From Culex pipiens pallens (Eukaryota; Arthropoda; Insecta; Diptera; Culicidae), in assembly GCF_016801865.2 (NCBI RefSeq), contig NC_068938.1, positions 196,696,429-196,760,428 of the forward strand: 64,000 nt of DNA, given 5' to 3'. Each line of letters opens with the position of its first letter. Positions within the stretch are counted from its first letter, which is position 1. The notes beneath the pieces were generated by a model. That model saw only the letters and a list, made by a program, of their open reading frames with translations, ran no database searches and was not told the DNA's origin. Positions 1 to 11,654 of the stretch are shown here, one piece after another. The position numbers and the translations under genes are program-made.

Positions 1-87
1 AGGTGATCGAAGAAATTATATTTAAATATTAAGAATGGGTGAAAATCACGTTTCCAACCATAGACTTCAAAGAAACAATATTGGAAT

Positions 88-110
88 GCATTTCAGGGTT
101 GATTTTTTAT
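88..110 (+). repeat. Left 23-bp target-site duplication
   Basis: Identical over 23 bases to 690-712; together they bracket the SINE-like element at 111-689. Confidence 0.9.
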
Positions 111-689
111 AATCGGCTCCGTGGCTTAATGGTTACGGCTTCTGCCTCATAAGCAGAAGGTTCAGGGATCAAATCCCGGCCGGTACCTTTGAAATTTGGA
201 ACCAGGAATTTGAACTTTGAAAATGACAAAAAAAAACGAAAATGAATTAGGTGGGATTCGAACTCACACCTCTGGATTGGTGGTCTGGGACGCTAAGCAG
301 TCAGCCATCAGAAGGTTTACACTCTAACAGTGAATTGATCCGTAGTGTTGAAACATGTTATCTTCTCATATTAAATACGCGCTGATCCCTGATTTGCGTG
401 ACGGGATTGGAAGTTTAAATATAGATCGAGTTTCCTTCAGATGCTTGCTTCTATGTTTAGGCGGGGCCGAACAATGCCCAGCGACCTCGGAATTGGACCG
501 CAAGGAGCTCTGTCATTCTGAAACGGGTCGTTGGAAGCAGCGCGAGGGCTATCACCACCTAATACCCGGGACTGAGATAAGTTGTATCAGCATTCGGCAT
601 ATACAAAGTCTGATACAAACTATACTTTCCCATAATTTCGCTACCGGTTAGCGGGTATTGGATTGGACCACACACACACACACACACAC
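111..689 (+). mobile_element. 579-bp SINE-like element with two tRNA-like modules
   Basis: It is flanked by perfect 23-bp direct repeats (88-110 and 690-712, gcatttcagg...ttttat), a long target-site duplication typical of LINE-driven insertion. The + strand head at 115-187 is tRNA-like: box A TGGCTTAATGGTTA, a 5-bp anticodon stem around CTCATAA (CAT), and a T-arm AGGGATCAAATCCC. A second tRNA-like module lies on the - strand at about 250-320 (TTCGAATCCCAC reading antisense). The 3' end is a (CA)n tail at about 669-689. The body has no transposase or reverse transcriptase. A true tRNA gene is unlikely because the acceptor stem has mismatches and the T-loop is imperfect. Confidence 0.75.
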
Positions 690-712
690 GCATTTCAGGG
701 TTGATTTTTTAT
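690..712 (+). repeat. Right 23-bp target-site duplication
   Basis: Identical over 23 bases to 88-110, directly after the (CA)n tail. Confidence 0.9.
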
Positions 713-951
713 TTTTGATGAGTTCCTTAGACAATTTTCTATAAAATGCAACCAGAAGAAAGTCTTTTGGTTTAATAGGTGGAAAGTTACGAGTAAAAGA
801 ATAAAAAGTTTTTTAGAAAATCATCAAAAAAGTGGACGGTATAAAAGAAAAAGGGATGGTCCAATCGGCACCAAACTTGAAACTTCTGTTTACTATCGAT
901 AGATGAACGTTCCCTCTAATTTTGGTCTAAAACGGTGAAGGTCGAATCCAA

Positions 952-1699
952 GAGAAGAAAATCAGTTCAATTTGTTGGGTGGTGACGCGCGGTCAATTAT
1001 GTGGCATTGTGTGTAAAAAGAAAAGAATTTTATTTCGTGTTTCATCCTGATTGGCTTGCTCAAGTCCTTCCTACATCATCGTTGATCGGGAGGCACGACG
1101 TCGTGTGAATTGTTGCATTAAAATAAGTTTAAGTATTACTGTAAATGACTGTAAAAAAGTCCTTCCTATATCATCAATGTCGTCTGGGTAATCGTGATGA
1201 AAAATTACATTTATTCAGTATTTAAATACCTGTGCGCGAGTGTTTTGGTGTGCTAATTAGAAAGACCTTCCCATAGCATCGTTGCTCGGAAGGCTCGCCG
1301 ACGGGTTTGTTATGAAAGTCCTCCCCATAGCATCGTAGCTCGGGAGGCATCGAAAAGCCAATACCTTATCCTACTAACCCAAAAAAAAAAATAATCACGT
1401 GATGCTTGAAGGAGATGCTGTGGATTCAACGGTCTCAAGCGGTATCAACAAGTATATAGCGAAAACTATGTGCTTGATGAGTCTGTAACTTCAACTATCG
1501 GACTAACATTCCTCCCTTTTGTTGAACTGCAGGCTTCTTGGGAGGGCGCCGGTATTGACTAATAAAGTCGGGGTCTTCAGGGGTTAAACAGTGAACGGAT
1601 GGTTGGCTCCCACTGATCATTTTTGATTCATTGTTTAACTTCAGCTGATCTGTCAATAACGGAGTAGCAGCTCATTGGCAGTCAACCATGCTCATGCTC
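952..1699 (+). mobile_element. 748-bp retroelement-like insertion, unknown family
   Basis: It is bracketed by perfect 23-bp direct repeats (929-951 and 1700-1722, aaaacggtgaa...atccaa). The right end carries a short CATGCTCATGCTC tail, as some non-LTR elements do. Inside are four related ~35-bp words (1063-1097, 1158-1188, 1263-1297, 1317-1351) with the pattern CTTCC-CATAGCATCGTTGCTCGG-AGG; three can fold as hairpins. No open frame of use is present. It could be a SINE without a clear tRNA head or an end piece of a LINE. Confidence 0.65.
1063..1351 (+). repeat. Four short hairpin-forming repeats
   Basis: Copies at 1063-1097, 1158-1188, 1263-1297 and 1317-1351 share AGTCCTTCC-CATAGCATCGTTG-TCGGGAGGC. 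CTTCC and GGAAG/GGGAGG at the ends can pair. The second copy has lost its right arm. Confidence 0.7.
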
Positions 1700-2007
1700 A
1701 AAACGGTGAAGGTCGAATCCAAAAGTGTACCCAGTTGGCACGAAATGACCCAAGAACTTTAGTAAAATTTTGATAAAGTGCACCGTTTTCAAGTTATATC
1801 CATTTCATGTAACTTTTTTAAACATAGTCAAAGTTATTCATTTTTTTAAATTAGTGCCCATGTTTCCCCAATTTAAAAAAAATTGAAAGGCTGCGAAAAT
1901 TCTCTTTATTTTGCTTTTTTGAACTTTGTTGATACGGCTCTTAGTTGCTAAGATATTGCCATGCAAAGATATAAAAACAGGAAAATTGATGTTTTCTAAG
2001 TCTCACC

Positions 2008-2901
2008 TAGAGGTGGGCAAAACCGCTCTTTTTTAGGATCCGCTCATTTTCGTTCGCTCATTAAAAAGAGCCGTTATCCAAACTTAAATCTATGATTTTG
2101 TAGAAATTGCTATTAATTTTAAAATTTCGTTTATTTTTGTCAAAATTGAACTAATGCTGATATTTTATTTGGAGGAAATATTTTGCGAACTCTTTTCTAC
2201 TTTCTGATTTGTTCGCTAAAGTCTATAAACGCTAAAGTTTAATTGGACAGGAGAATTATGTTTTTTTTAATCTCTAAGCTATTTAGTAGATTTTCTGTAA
2301 TATTTTTTAAGTTAACAATTTGACATGCTCAAATTTATTTATACTTTAATGTACTATCAGTACAATGAAAAGTTTTTTTTTTCATTTTGTAAAAGTAAGA
2401 AACTGAAAGCGAGTATGGTTTTTTAAAATGTTCAAGTATTGGCATCCATGCTATTTAGAGTTTTTCAAAATATCGATGCCTCTGTGATCTATTATGCTAA
2501 CTAGCTAGGAAAACCAGCAATCTTAGTACAAGAGATCACAGAGGCATCATATAATGATGAGAAAGTTGCAATAGACATCCCTATGAAATATGCCGATTCA
2601 GCTCTCAAAATGTCGGAAAATATTCCCTCTTTAGCCTGCCGTTTTTTATCCTAAAGTACTTGAAAAAGTACACCGTAGGACAGTTTTTTATAAGCAATTA
2701 CATTTTTTATTCTCAAAAACAAATTTAATACCACAGTTTGTTGTAAATTCAATAAATTATTTTTAAACAAGTTTATAAATCATCCCATCTTGGAGCGGAG
2801 TTTGAAAAAGAGCCAAGGTTCTTTTTTTATGAGCTATGGTTTGTTCGCTCTTTTTAGTGAACCGGCTCTTTGAGTGGCTCGCTCTTTTTTGCCCACCTCT
2901 A
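2008..2901 (+). mobile_element. 894-bp non-autonomous hAT element
   Basis: Terminal inverted repeats TAGAGGTGGGCAAAA and TTTTGCCCACCTCTA, a typical hAT end, flanked by perfect 8-bp duplications GTCTCACC at 2000-2007 and 2902-2909. The subterminal regions repeat AGAGCC/GGCTCT words. An internal 16-bp perfect inverted repeat GATGCCTCTGTGATCT occurs at 2475-2490 and 2533-2548. No transposase frame, so it needed an enzyme made elsewhere. Confidence 0.9.
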
Positions 2902-2976
2902 GTCTCACCCAAACAACTCACCTTTTTCTATCCTCGATAGCAACTAATGGTCCGATTTTCAATGTTAAAATATGAA

Positions 2977-3189
2977 ACGAAACTATTGGCACTACGCCCC
3001 CCGGGGCATGGCCTTCCTCTAACGTGGGATTTCTGCTCCAGCGCCTCTGACGAGACAGGAGAAACCGGGACCGACGTTTTACTTCACCATCCGATAGAAG
3101 CTCAGTGGATAAGGCGGGAATCGAACCCGCGTCTCATAGCATCATCGGGATCGGCAGCCGAAGCCGCTACCCCTGCGCCACGAGACCCC
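2977..3189 (-). mobile_element. tRNA-derived SINE, 213 bp
   Basis: Perfect 13-bp duplications GTTAAAATATGAA at 2964-2976 and 3190-3202. On the - strand it opens with box A TGGCGCAGGGGTAGC and has box B GGTTCGATTCC. The anticodon-like arm CGGC-TTCGGCT-GCCG shows CGG (Pro-like). It ends GTGCCAATAG. It sits in the family A sequence that elsewhere reads uninterrupted, so the empty site is known. Confidence 0.9.
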
Positions 3190-3955
3190 GTTAAAATATG
3201 AATCATTCGTGAAATTTTCCGATCTTCCAGAAAACAATATTTCCATTTATATCAAGACTAAATATAAGTCTTCATTTAAAAAAAAAAAAACAAATTATTG
3301 TTTCGAAAAAATCGGACAATTTCACGTGTGGGCGTGGGCAAGCATGAGCGCTGATTTTAAAAAATGCATAACATCGACTATTTTCTAAAAAGTTTCCTAA
3401 AAATGGCTTTACTTTGAAAACGGTGCACTTTATCAAAATTTTACTCCATTACTTTTTGATTGCAAATAAGATTTTAAATCAAAAAATGAAGTTGAAAATT
3501 TATGCGACCAATTTTATGATTTTTGAAAAAAATCAGTATTGATTCAAAAATCATAACTTGGTCAAAGATTTTTTGCCCGATTTAGAAATTTCTGAAAAGA
3601 TGGCATTTGATGTCCCCTACAACATATCAGAAAATGAAAAAAATAGTGTTTTTTTGCAAATCAAGTTGAAGTGGCAAAAAGTTAAATAAAAAATCACTAA
3701 ATATTTTTATGTGTATCATTTTTTTCAGTGTAGTCCTTATGCATTCCTACAACTTTGCTGAAGACACCAAATCAATCCTTCAAGAGATACAGATTTTTGA
3801 ATTTTCATAAATCATTTTTGTATGAATAGCTGCCAAATTTGTATGGAAAATTATATGGACAAACTAATGATGAAAAATGACTTTTTTGGGCATACCGAAG
3901 GCACCAAAACGTTTAAGCTGGATTATAAAAAAATAACAAAAAGACCGATTTCAGC

Positions 3956-4127
3956 TGTAAAATGTGTATGGAAACTTGTACGGGGGATCCAATGTCACAA
4001 AATTGCTGCTTTGGTTGTATAGAAAGCCCCTACAAGTTTGATTACTTATAAAAAAAATAAAAAAAGCGATGGCCAAAATTCTAGAGAAATGCTTATATGT
4101 AAAAATAAATCAATAAAACAATCGGTA
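3956..4127. other. Short AT-rich intron stretch
   Basis: Includes a remnant resembling the family A right end (atggaaacttgtac..gg). No gene seen. Confidence 0.5.
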
Positions 4128-4560
4128 AGGCCGTTGCAAATATTTTTTGAAGTTTATTTCCCTAGACTCTGGGCAATGTCGAGGGGTGGGGGGGGGGACA
4201 AAAAAATAACAAAATATAAAAATTTAAATAACAAGCCATGGTATTAACATTTGAATGAAAGAAGTGTTTTAAAATGCATTTTACACCTGCCCAGTTGATT
4301 TGCAATGATTAGTTTTTAAAATATCAGAGCATTGAACATATTTTTTTTTTTTGCCGAAAAAAAACTTGTTGCAGTGCTGTACATTGGAATTTCACAAAAA
4401 TTAAAAAAAATGATAGATCTCAGACATGCTAAAAATGATTTAAAACGCGGGAAAATGCGTTTAAAATTGTTTCCAGTTAATAAATATCTGTTTCCTTTAA
4501 AATTTTGAAGTTTTAAAAAAAAAAAATTTTTATTGCCCCCTGATTTGATTATGAATAAAT
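4128..4560 (+). repeat. Family B repeat, copy 1
   Basis: Shares ggccgttgcaaatattttt, a G-run followed by acaaaaaaataa, the phrase aataacaagccat, and aaaatgcattttacac with copies at 15455-15640, 18726-19188 and 47690-48735. It ends near ttgccccctgattt. AT-rich and non-coding. Confidence 0.65.
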
Positions 4561-5812
4561 TTCTACAATTCAGAATCAGTTCCCATTGAAACTATTTTAA
4601 ATTTTTAATCTATTTTCATTGATTCCAACATATTTTAAATTGTTTCAATTTCAATACAAAGATAAACGTTCACTAAAAATGTTAAGTTTGCATTAACTTT
4701 TAATGAATAATGATCTAAAGTACTATGAGCTGCAAAATCTTCTTACAATAATACAAAGTTTCAAAAATTGCTCTCGTTATCCTATCTTTAACAAGAAACC
4801 GAAAAGCAGCACGAAAAAAAAGTGAACCTGTCAAGACCTTGCTGCCCGCAAGGTGAGTTTATCAAAAGGCTTCCGTTCTATTAAATTTATTGCCCCTTGG
4901 GCGAGGGACCTTGGCTTTGGTCGTTGTCTAGCAAAGTGTTTTTTTTTCTTTTTTTGGTACCGCATATCTTAGGATGATGATGATGATGCGGACAAGGCCA
5001 CCACCTGTTTTTGGGGCTTGCTTAAAGTAGATAGACTAAACCTAAAATATTTGATTTATTTTGACCTCAATAAATTTTATTTCTACACCGGTAACAATTT
5101 CGCTAATAACCATTATGCACTTTTCGCCATCATTAAGGGCTGGGCGGGGGGGTTGTACGTATAAATTTGTGTTCGGTCCAAAAATTCCAACCCGGCAATT
5201 TCGACCCAGCACAACCCATAAACAATTCACAAAGGTCGAGCCTAACAACCGTCTGAGGGTTCGTCTAACTGCTAAACCAACCGACCCTGGAAGCGAAAAG
5301 CTCCTGGGAGTGCCTCAATTTGGTGCGAAAATCCTGCCGCAGAAACCGCGACCTCGTCCAACAAGAAGTCCACGGACACCTTTTCCATCGAGCTACGGGG
5401 GGAACAAAGAAAACCCTCGAATGCCGAAAAAAAAAATCGTGGGGTAAGACCACATGCTGCGGGCTGTGTGGTTCCACGTGGCAAAGGAAGACACACCCCT
5501 GGTCACCACTTTGGGTCAGCACTAGTGTTGGGCTAGGGACTTTTCGCCAACTCCAATGCTAATTGAAAATGCTAATGAGAAGCAGTGCTGTGTGGTGCTG
5601 GTGGGTTGCTTTACAACGCTGGTGGGTTACTTTACAATGCTAGCAGGATACCGCAACTGGACATCGTGAAAAGGACTTTTAGTTTCGTAACCTGATGGTT
5701 GACGTTCCTCAACGTTTTGGAAAAAGGATTTTAGGGGCATTTTTTGATATTTCTGAAACATCAAATCGACACGATTGTGCTATCTTGACGCACATCTCAA
5801 AAAACTTGTAAT
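4561..5812. other. Intron, mostly unassigned
   Basis: Holds a (GAT)n run near 4976-4989 and a GC-richer block at about 5130-5530 with an open + frame of 128 codons (5061-5447) that resembles no family I know. Small near-duplicate words (gctggtgggttgctttacaa / gctggtgggttactttacaa) lie at about 5598-5640. I see no supported gene. Confidence 0.5.
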
Positions 5813-6280
5813 AGAGCAATTCCAGCTCAAATCGGGAATCTGGTACTTTTGTACTCGACCCTCTCCGATTTTAATGAAACTTTGTAGACATGTTATCCTA
5901 GGTCTATAAAAGCATTTTTTGTGTATATGGAGCCAATTGTACTCGAAAATTACATTTGAAAAGGGCGTAAGTAATATAAATATTTTTGTAATTCGCAATT
6001 AAAAAATAACTGTATCTCGAAGCCAATGCATCGTATCAAAAAGTGGTCAAAGAAAAACTTGTAAGAAATTAGACGGGCTTTCTGAAAAATACACTGAAAA
6101 AAAATACACGCCACATCTATGAGATTTTTTGATTTTTAAGTTTAAAAGTCAAATTTTAAGGTGATGTCACTATTTTTTTCGTTCAAAATTTTTGAGGAAA
6201 TAAGCAAAGAAGTTACAAAAAGTCAGACGAAAATGCAGGAAAAACAATACAATAATCATTTACTAAAACAGTAATTTTTA
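5813..6280 (+). repeat. Foldback family C, left arm, copy 1
   Basis: Begins gagcaattccagctc and contains the arm found complete at 23950-25582 (ctcgaccctctccgatt, atggagccaatt, aaaaatttttgag). The corresponding fragment of the other arm lies at 11655-11790, so this copy appears split by the family A copy at 6281-11649. Confidence 0.65.
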
Positions 6281-6668
6281 AATTGAGCAGTTCTCTAGGA
6301 TTTCGGTCATTCGATTTTTGCCTTCCTCACTGAGGTAAGGCTATAATCCTGCTCTAAAAATGAACTTCGTATAAAAACGTCGTAGACCCACCTTCATGTA
6401 TACATATCGACTCAGAATCGAAAACTGAACAAATGTCTGTGTGTATGTGTGTGTGTATGTGTGTGTGTATGTGTGTGTGTATGTGTGTGTGTATGTATGT
6501 ATGTGACCAACAAACTAGCTCATGTTTCTCGGCACTGGCTGAACCGATTTGACCCGAACTTGTTGCATTCGATTTGGTTTAGGGTCCCATAGATCGAGTT
6601 TTATACAGATTGAAGTTTCGATAAGTAGTTCAAAAGTTATGTATAAAAATGTGTTTTCACATATATTT

Positions 6669-9510
6669 GGATCTCACTTAACTGTATGTAAACTATGTCC
6701 GGGTCCATCATCCGACCCATCGTTGGTTAGATTATCAAAAGACCTTTCTAACGAGTCTAAAACATTGAAGATCTGGCAACCCTGTCTCGAGATATGGCCC
6801 CTTAAGTGATATTGATGTACTTTTTTGAAGCCGGATCTCACTTAAATGTATGTAAACTATGTCCGGATCCACCATCCGACTCAACGTTGGTTAGGTTATC
6901 AAAATACCTTTCCAACGAGTCTAAAACATTGAAGATCTGGCAACCCTGTCTCGAGATATGGCCCTTTAAGTGATATTGATGTACTTTTTTGAAGCCGGAT
7001 CTCACTTAAATGTATGTAAACTATGTCCGGCTCCACTATCCGACCCAACGTTGATTAGGTTATCAAAATACCTTTCCAACGAGTCCAAAACATTGAAGAT
7101 CTGGCAACCCTGTCTCGAGATATGGCCTCTTAAATGATATTGATGAACTTTTTTGAAGTCGAATCTCACTTAAATGTATGTAAGCTATGTCCGGGTCCAC
7201 TATCCGATCCATCGTTGGTTAGGTTATCAAAAGACCTTTCCAACGAGTCCAAAACATTGAAGATCTGGCAACCCTGTCTCGAGATATGGCCACTTAAGTG
7301 ATATTGATATACTTTTTTGAAGCCGGATCTCACTTAAATCTATGTAAACTATGTCCGGGTCCATCATCCGACCCATCGTTGGTTAGATTATCAAAAGACC
7401 TTTCCAACGAGTCTAAAACATTGAAGATCTGGCAACCCTGTCTCGAGATATGGCCCCTTAAGTGATATTGATGTACTTTTTTGAAGCCGGATCTCACTTA
7501 AATGTATGTAAACTATGTCCGGATCCACCATCCGACTCAACGTTGGTTAGGTTATCAAAATACCTTTCCAACGAGTCTAAAACATTGAAGATCTGGCAAC
7601 CCTGTCTCGAGATATGGCCCTTTAAGTGATATTGATGTGGGTAATTCTCTACCAACTCACACGAAATCGGGAAAAGTTGCCCCGACCCCTCTTCGATTTG
7701 CGTGAAACTTTGTCCTAAGGGGTAACTTTTGTCCCTGATCACGAAACTGAGGTCCGTTTTTTGATATCTCGTGACGGAGGGGCGGTACGACCCCTTCCAT
7801 TTTTGAACATGCAAAAAAAGAGGTGTTTTTCAACAATTTGAAGCCTGAAACGGTGATGAGATAGAAATTTGGTGTCAAAGGGACTTTTATGTAAAATTAG
7901 ACGCCCGATTTGATGGCGTACTCAGAATTCCGAAAAAACGTATTTTTCATCGAAAAAAACACTAAAAACGTTTTAAAAATTCTTCCATTTTCCGTTACTC
8001 GACTGTAAAAAATTTTGGAACATGTCATTTTATGGGAAATTTAATGTACTTTTCGAATCTACATTGGCCCAGAAGGGTCATTTTTTCATTTAGAACAAAA
8101 TTTTTCATTTTAAAATTTCGTGTTTTTTCTAACTTTGCAGGGTTATTTTTTAGAGTGTAACAATGTTCTACAAAGTTGTAGAGCAGACAATAACAAAAAT
8201 TTTGATATCTATTTATAAGGGGTTTGCTTATAAACATCCCGAGTTATCGCGATTTTACGAAAAAAAGTTTTGAAAAAGTTACTTTTTGCGTTTCTCTTTG
8301 TTTCGTTGTCCGTGTCTGTCGCGGGTGACCATGAACGGCCATGATCGATGACGACCAACTTTTTCAAAACTTTTTTTCGTAAAATCGCAATAACTCGTGA
8401 TGTTTACAAGCAAACCCCTTATGTCTATATATCAAAATTTTTGTAATTGTCTGCTCTACAACTTTGTAGATCATTAATACACTCTAAAAAATAACCCTCC
8501 AAAGTTAGAAAAAACACGAAATTTTAAAATGAAAAATATTGTTCTAAATGAAAAAATGACCCTTCTGGGACAATGTAGATTCGAAAAGTACATTAAATTT
8601 TCCATAAAATGACATGTTACAAAATTTTTTACAGTCGAGTAACGGAAAATGGGAGAATTTTTAAAACTTTTTTAGTGTTTTTTTCGATGAAAAATACGTT
8701 TATTCGAAATTCTGAGTACGCCATCAAATCGGGCGTCTAATTTTACACAAAAGTCTCTTTGACACCAAATTTCTATCTCATCACCGTTTCAGGCTGCAAA
8801 TTATTGAAAAACACCTCTTTTTTTGCATGTTCAAAAATGGAAGGGGTCGTACCGCCCCTCCGTCACGAGATATCAAAAAACGGACCTCGGATTCGTGATC
8901 AGGGACAAAAGTTACCCCTTAGGACAAAGTTTCACGCAAATCGAAGAGGGGTCGGGGAAACTGCTGTGTGAGTTGGCGGAGAATTACCCATGTACTTTTT
9001 TGAAGCCGGATCTCACTTAAATGTATGTAAATTATGTCCGGCTCCACTATCCGACCCAAAGTTGATTAGGTTATCAAAATACCTTTCCAACGAGTCCAAA
9101 ACATTGAAGATCTGGCAACCCTGTCTCGAGATATGGCCTCTTAAATGATATTGATGTACTTTTTTGAAGTCGGATCTCACTTAAATGTATGTAAACTATG
9201 TCCGGATCCACTATCCGACCTATTGTTGGTTAGGTTATCAAAAGACCTTTCCAACGAGTCCAAAACATTGAAGATCTGGCAACCCTGTCTCGAGATATGG
9301 CCACTTAAGTGATATTGATATACTTTTTTGAAGCCGGATCTCACTTAAATGTATGTAAACTATGTCCGGGTCCATCATTTGACCCATCGTTGGTTAGGTT
9401 ATCAAAAGACCTTTCTAACGAGTCCAAAACATTGAAGATCTGGCAACCCTGTCTCGAGATATGGCCACTTAAGTGATATTGAAGTACTTTTTGGAAGCCG
9501 GATTTAAAAA
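6669..9510 (+). repeat. 164-bp tandem array, about 9-10 units, split
   Basis: Every interval between unit starts is exactly 164 bp in both halves. Each unit reads from ggatctcacttaaatgtatg through tatgtccgg, cctttccaacgag, gaagatctggcaacc and ctgtctcgagatatgg. Removing the insertion at 7639-8993 restores the 164-bp step (7489 to 7653). Confidence 0.92.
7639..8989 (+). mobile_element. 1351-bp foldback element E inside the array
   Basis: Terminal inverted repeats GGGTAATTCTC / GAGAATTACCC continue into arms of about 650 bp that mirror each other. A non-palindromic core of about 75 bp is centred near 8320 (gtctgtcgcgggtgacc). The flanks carry a 4-bp duplication ATGT at 7635-7638 and 8990-8993. 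No coding capacity. A second, truncated copy is at 29868-30755. Confidence 0.88.
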
Positions 9511-11654
9511 ATAGATGAAACTTGTGTACAGCCATTGTTATGAGGAAGGCTCCAACCACATAGGTGGATTAAGATAGTATTTTTTGTATTTTTTAATCCG
9601 ACTGAAACTTTTTTGGTGCTTTCGGTATGCCCAAAGAAGCCATTTGGCATCATTAGTATGTCCATAAAATTTTCCATACAAATTTGGCAGCTGTCCATAC
9701 ACAAATGATGTATGAAAATTCAAAAATCTGTATCTTTTGAAGGAATTTTTTGATCGATTTGGTGTCTTCGGCAAAGTTGTAGGTATGGATACAGACTACA
9801 CTGAAAAAAAACGATAAACTGTAAAAAAATCTTTTATCACTAAAACTTGATTTGCAAAAAAACACTATTTTTATTTTTTTTATTTTTTGATATGTTTTAA
9901 AGGACATCAAATGCCAACTTTTCAGAAATTTCCAGGTTGTGCAAAAAATCTTTGACCGAGTTATGAATTTTTGAATCAATACTGATTTTTTCAAAAAAAT
10001 CGAAATATTGGTCGCAAAAAATTTTCAACTTCATTTTTCGATGTAAAATCAAATTTGCAATCAAAAAGTACTTTAGTGAAATTTTGATAAAGTGTACCGT
10101 TTTCAAGTTATAGCAATTTTTAGGTAACTTTTTTGAAAATAGTCGCAGTTTTTCATTTTTTTAAAATAGTGCACATGTTTGCACACTTTTGGAAAAAATA
10201 TTTTTGAAGAGCTGAGAAAATTCTCTATATTTTGCTTTTTCGGACTTTGTTGATACGACCTTTAGTTGCTGAGATATTGCAATGCAAAGGTTTAAAAACA
10301 GGAAAATTGATGTTTTCTAAGTCTCACCCAAACAGCCCACCATTTTTTAATGTCGATATCTCAGCAAGTATTGGTCCGATTTTCAATGATAATATATGAA
10401 ACACTTGTGAAATTTTCCGATATTTTCGAAAACATTTTTTTCAAATTTTTAAACCAAGACTAACATTTGGCCCTTTTGAAATGTAAGTCTTGATTTGAAA
10501 ATTTTGAAAATATTGTTTTCGAAAAGATCGGAAAATTTCACAAATGTTTCATATATTAACATTGAAAATCGGACCATTATAATGGTCCGATTTTCAATGT
10601 TATAATTATAATGGTCCGATTTTCAATGTTAATATATGAAACATTTGTGAAATTTTCCGATCTTTTCGAAAACAATATTTTCAAAATTTTCAAATCAAGA
10701 CTTACATTTCAAAAGGGCCAAATGTTAGTCTTGGTTTAAAAATTTGAAAAAAAATGTTTTCGAAAATATCGGAAAATTTCACAAGTGTTTCATATATTAT
10801 CATTGAAAATCGGACCATTACTTGCTGAGATCGACAATAAAAAATGGTTGGTTGTTTGGGTGAGACTTAGAAAACATCAATTTTCCTGTTTTTAAACCTT
10901 TGCATTGCAATATCTCAGCAACTAAAGGTCGTATCAACAAAGTCCGAAAAAGCAAAATATAGAGAATTTTCTCAGCTTTTCAAAAATATTTTTTTCCAAA
11001 AGTGTGCAAACATGTGCACTATTTTAAAAAAATTAAAAACTTCGACAATTTTCAAAAAAGTTACCTAAAAATGGATTTAACTTGAAAACGGTGCACTTTA
11101 TCAAAATTTCACCACAGTACTTTTTGATTGCAAATTTGATTTTACATCGAAAAATGAAGTTGAATTTTTTTTGCGACCAATATTTCGATTTTTTGAAAAA
11201 AATCAGCATTGATTAAAAAATTCCTAACTCGGTCTAAGATTTTTTGCACAACCTGGAAATTTCTGAAAAGTTGGCATTTTATGTCCTCTAAAATATATCA
11301 AAAAAAAAATAGTGTTTTTTTTGCAAATCAAGTTTTAGTGATAAAAAGTTAAATAAAAAAATCACCAAATTTTTTTTACAGTGTATCATTTTTTTTCAGT
11401 GTAGTCTGTATGCCGAAGACACCAAATCGATCAAAACATTCCTTCAAAAGATACAGATTTTTGAATTTTCATACATCATTTTTGTATGAACAGCTGCCAA
11501 ATTTGTATGGAAAATTATATGGACAAACTAATGATGCAAAATGGCTTCTTTAGGCATACCGAAGGCACCAAAAAAGTTTCAGTCGGATTTAAAAATACAA
11601 AAACTAAAATTGAAGAAAAAAGACCGATTTCGTAGAGAACTGCTCAATTACAAA

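Larger units (their letters stand above)
1723..3955 (+). repeat. Foldback family A, copy 1, interrupted twice
   Basis: The family's marker words (gttttcaagttata, gatattgc, and a stretch like agctgccaaatttgtatgg) occur here. The left half is 1723-2007 and, after the inserted hAT element, 2902-2976. The right half runs from 3190 to about 3955 in the opposite sense. The same family recurs near 6281-11649, 19560-20060, 23040-26345, 32814-34711 and 37100-37463. No coding capacity; non-autonomous. Confidence 0.75.
6316..9575 (+). mobile_element. Element D copy 1, MITE-like with 164-bp tandem repeats
   Basis: The left end is TTTTGCCTTCCTCACTGAGG, the right end ATGAGGAAGGCTCCAACCAC. A (TGTATG)/(TG) microsatellite lies at about 6431-6506. 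The internal array has starts (ggatctcactta or close) at 6669, 6833, 6997, 7161, 7325, 7489, 9008, 9172, 9336 and 9500. Related copies with the same module order are 31143-32263 (inverted) and 54315-55000. It is non-coding; short frames across the array are chance. Confidence 0.75.
6281..11649 (+). repeat. Foldback family A, copy 2, with a nested element
   Basis: The ends are AATTGAGCAGTTCTCTAGG at 6281 and TAGAGAACTGCTCAATT at 11649, an imperfect inverted terminal repeat. After 6316 the copy is interrupted by the 164-bp-repeat element and resumes at about 9576. The rest is a giant hairpin with roughly 1-kb arms (about 9576-10570 and 10590-11649) centred on ccgattttcaatgttataatt. Confidence 0.75.

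Noticed and set aside
115..187. A tRNA-Met-like sequence (anticodon CAT)
   Set aside because: Acceptor stem mismatches, imperfect T-loop, and position at the head of an insertion flanked by 23-bp duplications. It is a SINE promoter, not a tRNA gene.
5061..5447. 128-codon open frame in a GC-richer block, ending near ggtaag
   Set aside because: No family similarity, contains proline-rich shadow-like sequence, and open frames also occur on the opposite strand. An unknown exon cannot be excluded, but there is no support.
6669..9510. CRISPR-like array
   Set aside because: Units are 164 bp and continuous without spacers, in a eukaryotic intron.
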